Shown piece by piece: positions 62,566 to 64,000 of a stretch of 64,000 nt of DNA. The DNA lies in the NCBI RefSeq assembly GCF_014282275.1, contig NZ_VFIA01000015.1, positions 96,290 to 160,289 of the forward strand, written 5' to 3'. This DNA comes from Spirosoma utsteinense (GTDB taxonomy: Bacteria; Bacteroidota; Bacteroidia; Cytophagales; Spirosomataceae). Within the stretch, counting starts at the first letter, position 1, and each line of letters begins with the position of its first letter. Both the position numbers and the translations under genes were made by a program. A model generated the notes under the pieces. That model was not told the origin of the DNA, made no database searches, and worked only from the letters and a program-made list of their open reading frames with translations.

Positions 62566-63036
62566 ATGAGCCTTTTGAATGAAATACTAGATAGATTTAA
62601 AAAACCATGGACGTCATCATTTGTCGCATATTTAATCATTGTGATGATGTCAGGCTTTGTAGGAGTTTTCTTTACAATGAAAGAAGTCTATGATAGTTGT
62701 GAGAGTGATTCATACAAAGTCGCTGAAGGATTAGCAACTTTCTTTATTTCGGTTATAGCAACTTCATTTATAGATCTCAATATATCGCCAAAACTACAGA
62801 ATAAAAAATCCATTATGATGTGGTCTTTTATTCTGTACGCTTTAGCTGTTTTTTTAATGTGGTGGACTTATGAGTGTAAATCTTTTTGGGCCTTCGTCCC
62901 TGCTATTTTGGGTACATTCTTCTCTGTGTCATCTTGGATATTAGCGAATGCTGATAATGAAAATATAATTAATGAAACTTTTTTTGATGACATGCGTGGA
63001 AGGGATGTAGGTCATGGAAATAGTTGGAGCCAATAA
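62566..63036 (+). CDS. Four-helix membrane protein in the dnd operon
   Basis: 156 residues with four hydrophobic segments (about 18-38, 54-72, 82-102, 107-126) separated by short loops and ending in a charged tail (DDMRGRDVGHGNSW). Unknown family. It starts 7 bp after the DndE-ATPase gene and ends 5 bp before the DGQHR ATG. Its AT-rich DNA matches the following gene, not the preceding one. It may be a membrane effector or anchor for the system; that is inference. Confidence 0.75.
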   Translation: MSLLNEILDRFKKPWTSSFVAYLIIVMMSGFVGVFFTMKEVYDSCESDSYKVAEGLATFFISVIATSFIDLNISPKLQNKKSIMMWSFILYALAVFLMWWTYECKSFWAFVPAILGTFFSVSSWILANADNENIINETFFDDMRGRDVGHGNSWSQ

Positions 63037-63041
63037 GTTAT

Positions 63042-63902
63042 ATGGAATTAAATGTAAATAATCAGATTATAGGTATACCTGTAATGCAAAATCAGCAAGA
63101 TTTTGTGGTCAGTGTATTTACTATTGAACAAATTCTTCGGTTTACAAAGTATACAAAAAGATTAATTGTTGGATATGATGAACAGAATGAGCCCATATAT
63201 AATAACTCAATTCAGCGGGATGTGGAAAGCTCTCGTGTAGAGAAAATAGCAGATTTTTTAATTGAAGATCCCGAAGCTACATTTCCCACTAATATAGTTT
63301 TATCAATTCCTAATCAAGTAATTGATAAACAGCGGAAACATTTATCGACTATAGAAATTTTTTTACAAGAACGTGTATATAAAGAATTAGCTAAAGATAA
63401 GAATAATGCAGATACTGGGCATGTATTTATAACCATAATTGATGGTCAACATAGAATTAGAGGTATCGAAGTCGCTATTGAACGGCTTAGAGAACACATA
63501 AATTCTCTAAATAAAACCTTAGTAAAAAGTCCTGATAGCGCTGGCTTACAATCAAAGCTAAAATATTATAGCCAACGACTCAAAGACTTATTAGGTATAC
63601 AGTTAGTGGTGTCATTTTTTATAGATAAGACGCTTGAGTATCAGGCAATGATATTCTCTACTATTAATAGGACCCAGAAGAGGGTCTCAGAAAGTTTAGT
63701 TTATAGTTTATTTGGATTAACGACCAAAGACTCTCCACAAAAAACGGCGTTACAAATTGTGCTTGCATTAAATGCTCATGAAAAGTCCCCATTCTTTAAC
63801 CGAATCAAGTTGTACGGTGGGGATTATGATAGTAATCAAAGCCCACCATTGTCTCAAGCAACAATGGTGAAATCAATTATTGATCTGATGGTCGTGCCTT
63901 AA
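63042..63902 (+). CDS. dndB: DGQHR-domain (DndB-like) protein, C-terminus truncated
   Basis: 286 residues from ATG 63042 (a TTG at 63024 is less likely). ParB/Spo0J-related DGQHR motif at 134-138 (TIIDGQHRIRGIE), preceded by QRDVESSRVEKIADFL, both typical of DndB/DGQHR proteins, which bind DNA and regulate dnd genes. Intact members have about 350-370 residues. Here the frame ends three codons after reaching the left end of an IS1-family element (63890), so the C-terminal domain is missing. Strongly AT-rich. Confidence 0.85.
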   Translation: MELNVNNQIIGIPVMQNQQDFVVSVFTIEQILRFTKYTKRLIVGYDEQNEPIYNNSIQRDVESSRVEKIADFLIEDPEATFPTNIVLSIPNQVIDKQRKHLSTIEIFLQERVYKELAKDKNNADTGHVFITIIDGQHRIRGIEVAIERLREHINSLNKTLVKSPDSAGLQSKLKYYSQRLKDLLGIQLVVSFFIDKTLEYQAMIFSTINRTQKRVSESLVYSLFGLTTKDSPQKTALQIVLALNAHEKSPFFNRIKLYGGDYDSNQSPPLSQATMVKSIIDLMVVP

Positions 63903-64000
63903 AAGTGGATATTAAGCTTGAAAAAGAGATGGTTAATCAGCAACCCAATCACCGTGTCGTGCATTAAAACCGACTTGGAAAAACAGATGGTGCGACGCGC
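63890..64000 (-). mobile_element. IS1-family insertion sequence (partial, runs off window)
   Basis: The element appears to begin at GGTCGTGCCT (63890-63899), a plausible IS1-type terminus, and continues past the window. It encodes a transposase C-terminus on the minus strand. The host gene is cut at this boundary and base composition changes there. The other end and the target duplication are outside the window. Confidence 0.75.
63899..64000 (-). CDS. IS1-family transposase, C-terminal fragment
   Basis: Reading the minus strand from 64000 to the stop at 63899-63901 gives 33 residues: ARRTICFSKSVLMHDTVIG, LLINHLFFKLNIHF. They match the end of IS1 InsB (FSKSVELHDKVIG type). The rest of the gene lies outside the window. 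This insertion probably inactivates the DGQHR gene. Confidence 0.8.
   Translation of the reverse strand, partial: ARRTICFSKSVLMHDTVIGLLINHLFFKLNIHF

Overview
This window looks like chromosome from a Bacteroidota bacterium of the order Cytophagales, most like Spirosoma or a close relative. That is inferred from gene content and style: a SusC/SusD outer-membrane pair, DUF4270, DUF2911, DUF2975/HTH and DUF1345 proteins, a fused SpmA/SpmB-like protein, a promoter of the Bacteroidota type (TTG, 20 bp, TAATTTTG at 47860-47890) and moderately high GC. No rRNA, tRNA or CRISPR array was seen.

Layout. 1-10.7 kb: hflX start (cut by the window edge), a MATE exporter, an RibD-like reductase, a Nif3-like protein, a DUF2911 protein, an NtrY-like histidine kinase, an acyl-ACP desaturase divergent from a PlsC acyltransferase, a rhamnose mutarotase with a rhamnogalacturonan-esterase-like SGNH hydrolase, and an NtrC-type sigma-54 activator. 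10.8-23.3 kb: an ArnT-like glycosyltransferase, then a MacAB-like efflux operon (adaptor, ATPase and three FtsX/MacB permeases) interrupted on the opposite strand by a four-helix-bundle gene and an Uma2-like gene. A sigma-54 promoter with an upstream triple half-site precedes the adaptor. A second copy of the same promoter architecture lies before the secreted protein at 31107. 23.3-24.0 kb: a frameshifted RHS remnant. 24.3-34 kb: an outer-membrane protein, a lipoprotein hydrolase, SusC/SusD, a secreted proline-hinge protein, a 435-bp set of nested inverted repeats, an SPFH lipoprotein and small proteins. 34-45.5 kb: SDR, metallo-hydrolase, FG-GAP protein, DinB, a GH3/serine-hydrolase fusion, DUF1345, a nucleoside-gate protein, a VanX-like dipeptidase and a DUF2975/HTH pair. 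45.5-57 kb: DUF1801, a DUF433/DUF5615 toxin-antitoxin-like module flanked by a 37-bp duplication of the panC 3' end, panC, a GT5 N-domain protein, DUF4270, glmS, an ECF sigma factor with an anti-sigma-like protein and an outer-membrane protein, an M20 amidohydrolase and a DUF72 protein.

57.2-64 kb is the most unusual part: a DNA phosphorothioation (Dnd) locus in the order dndC, unknown 121-aa gene, dndD, a DndE domain fused to a HerA/FtsK-like ATPase, a four-helix membrane protein, and a DGQHR (DndB-like) gene. It appears damaged: dndD carries an in-frame TAA, and the DGQHR gene runs into the end of an IS1-family element whose transposase C-terminus is readable on the minus strand at the window edge. 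Base composition changes abruptly inside the locus (AT-rich at about 58.5-59.75 kb and 62.56-63.89 kb), suggesting a mosaic origin.

Another recurrent pattern is long, perfect or nested inverted repeats between genes, often at convergent junctions (3612-3730, 31732-32166, 36521-36649, 37927-38004, 54565-54628). All functional calls come from reading the translated sequences and family knowledge; no database search was run.
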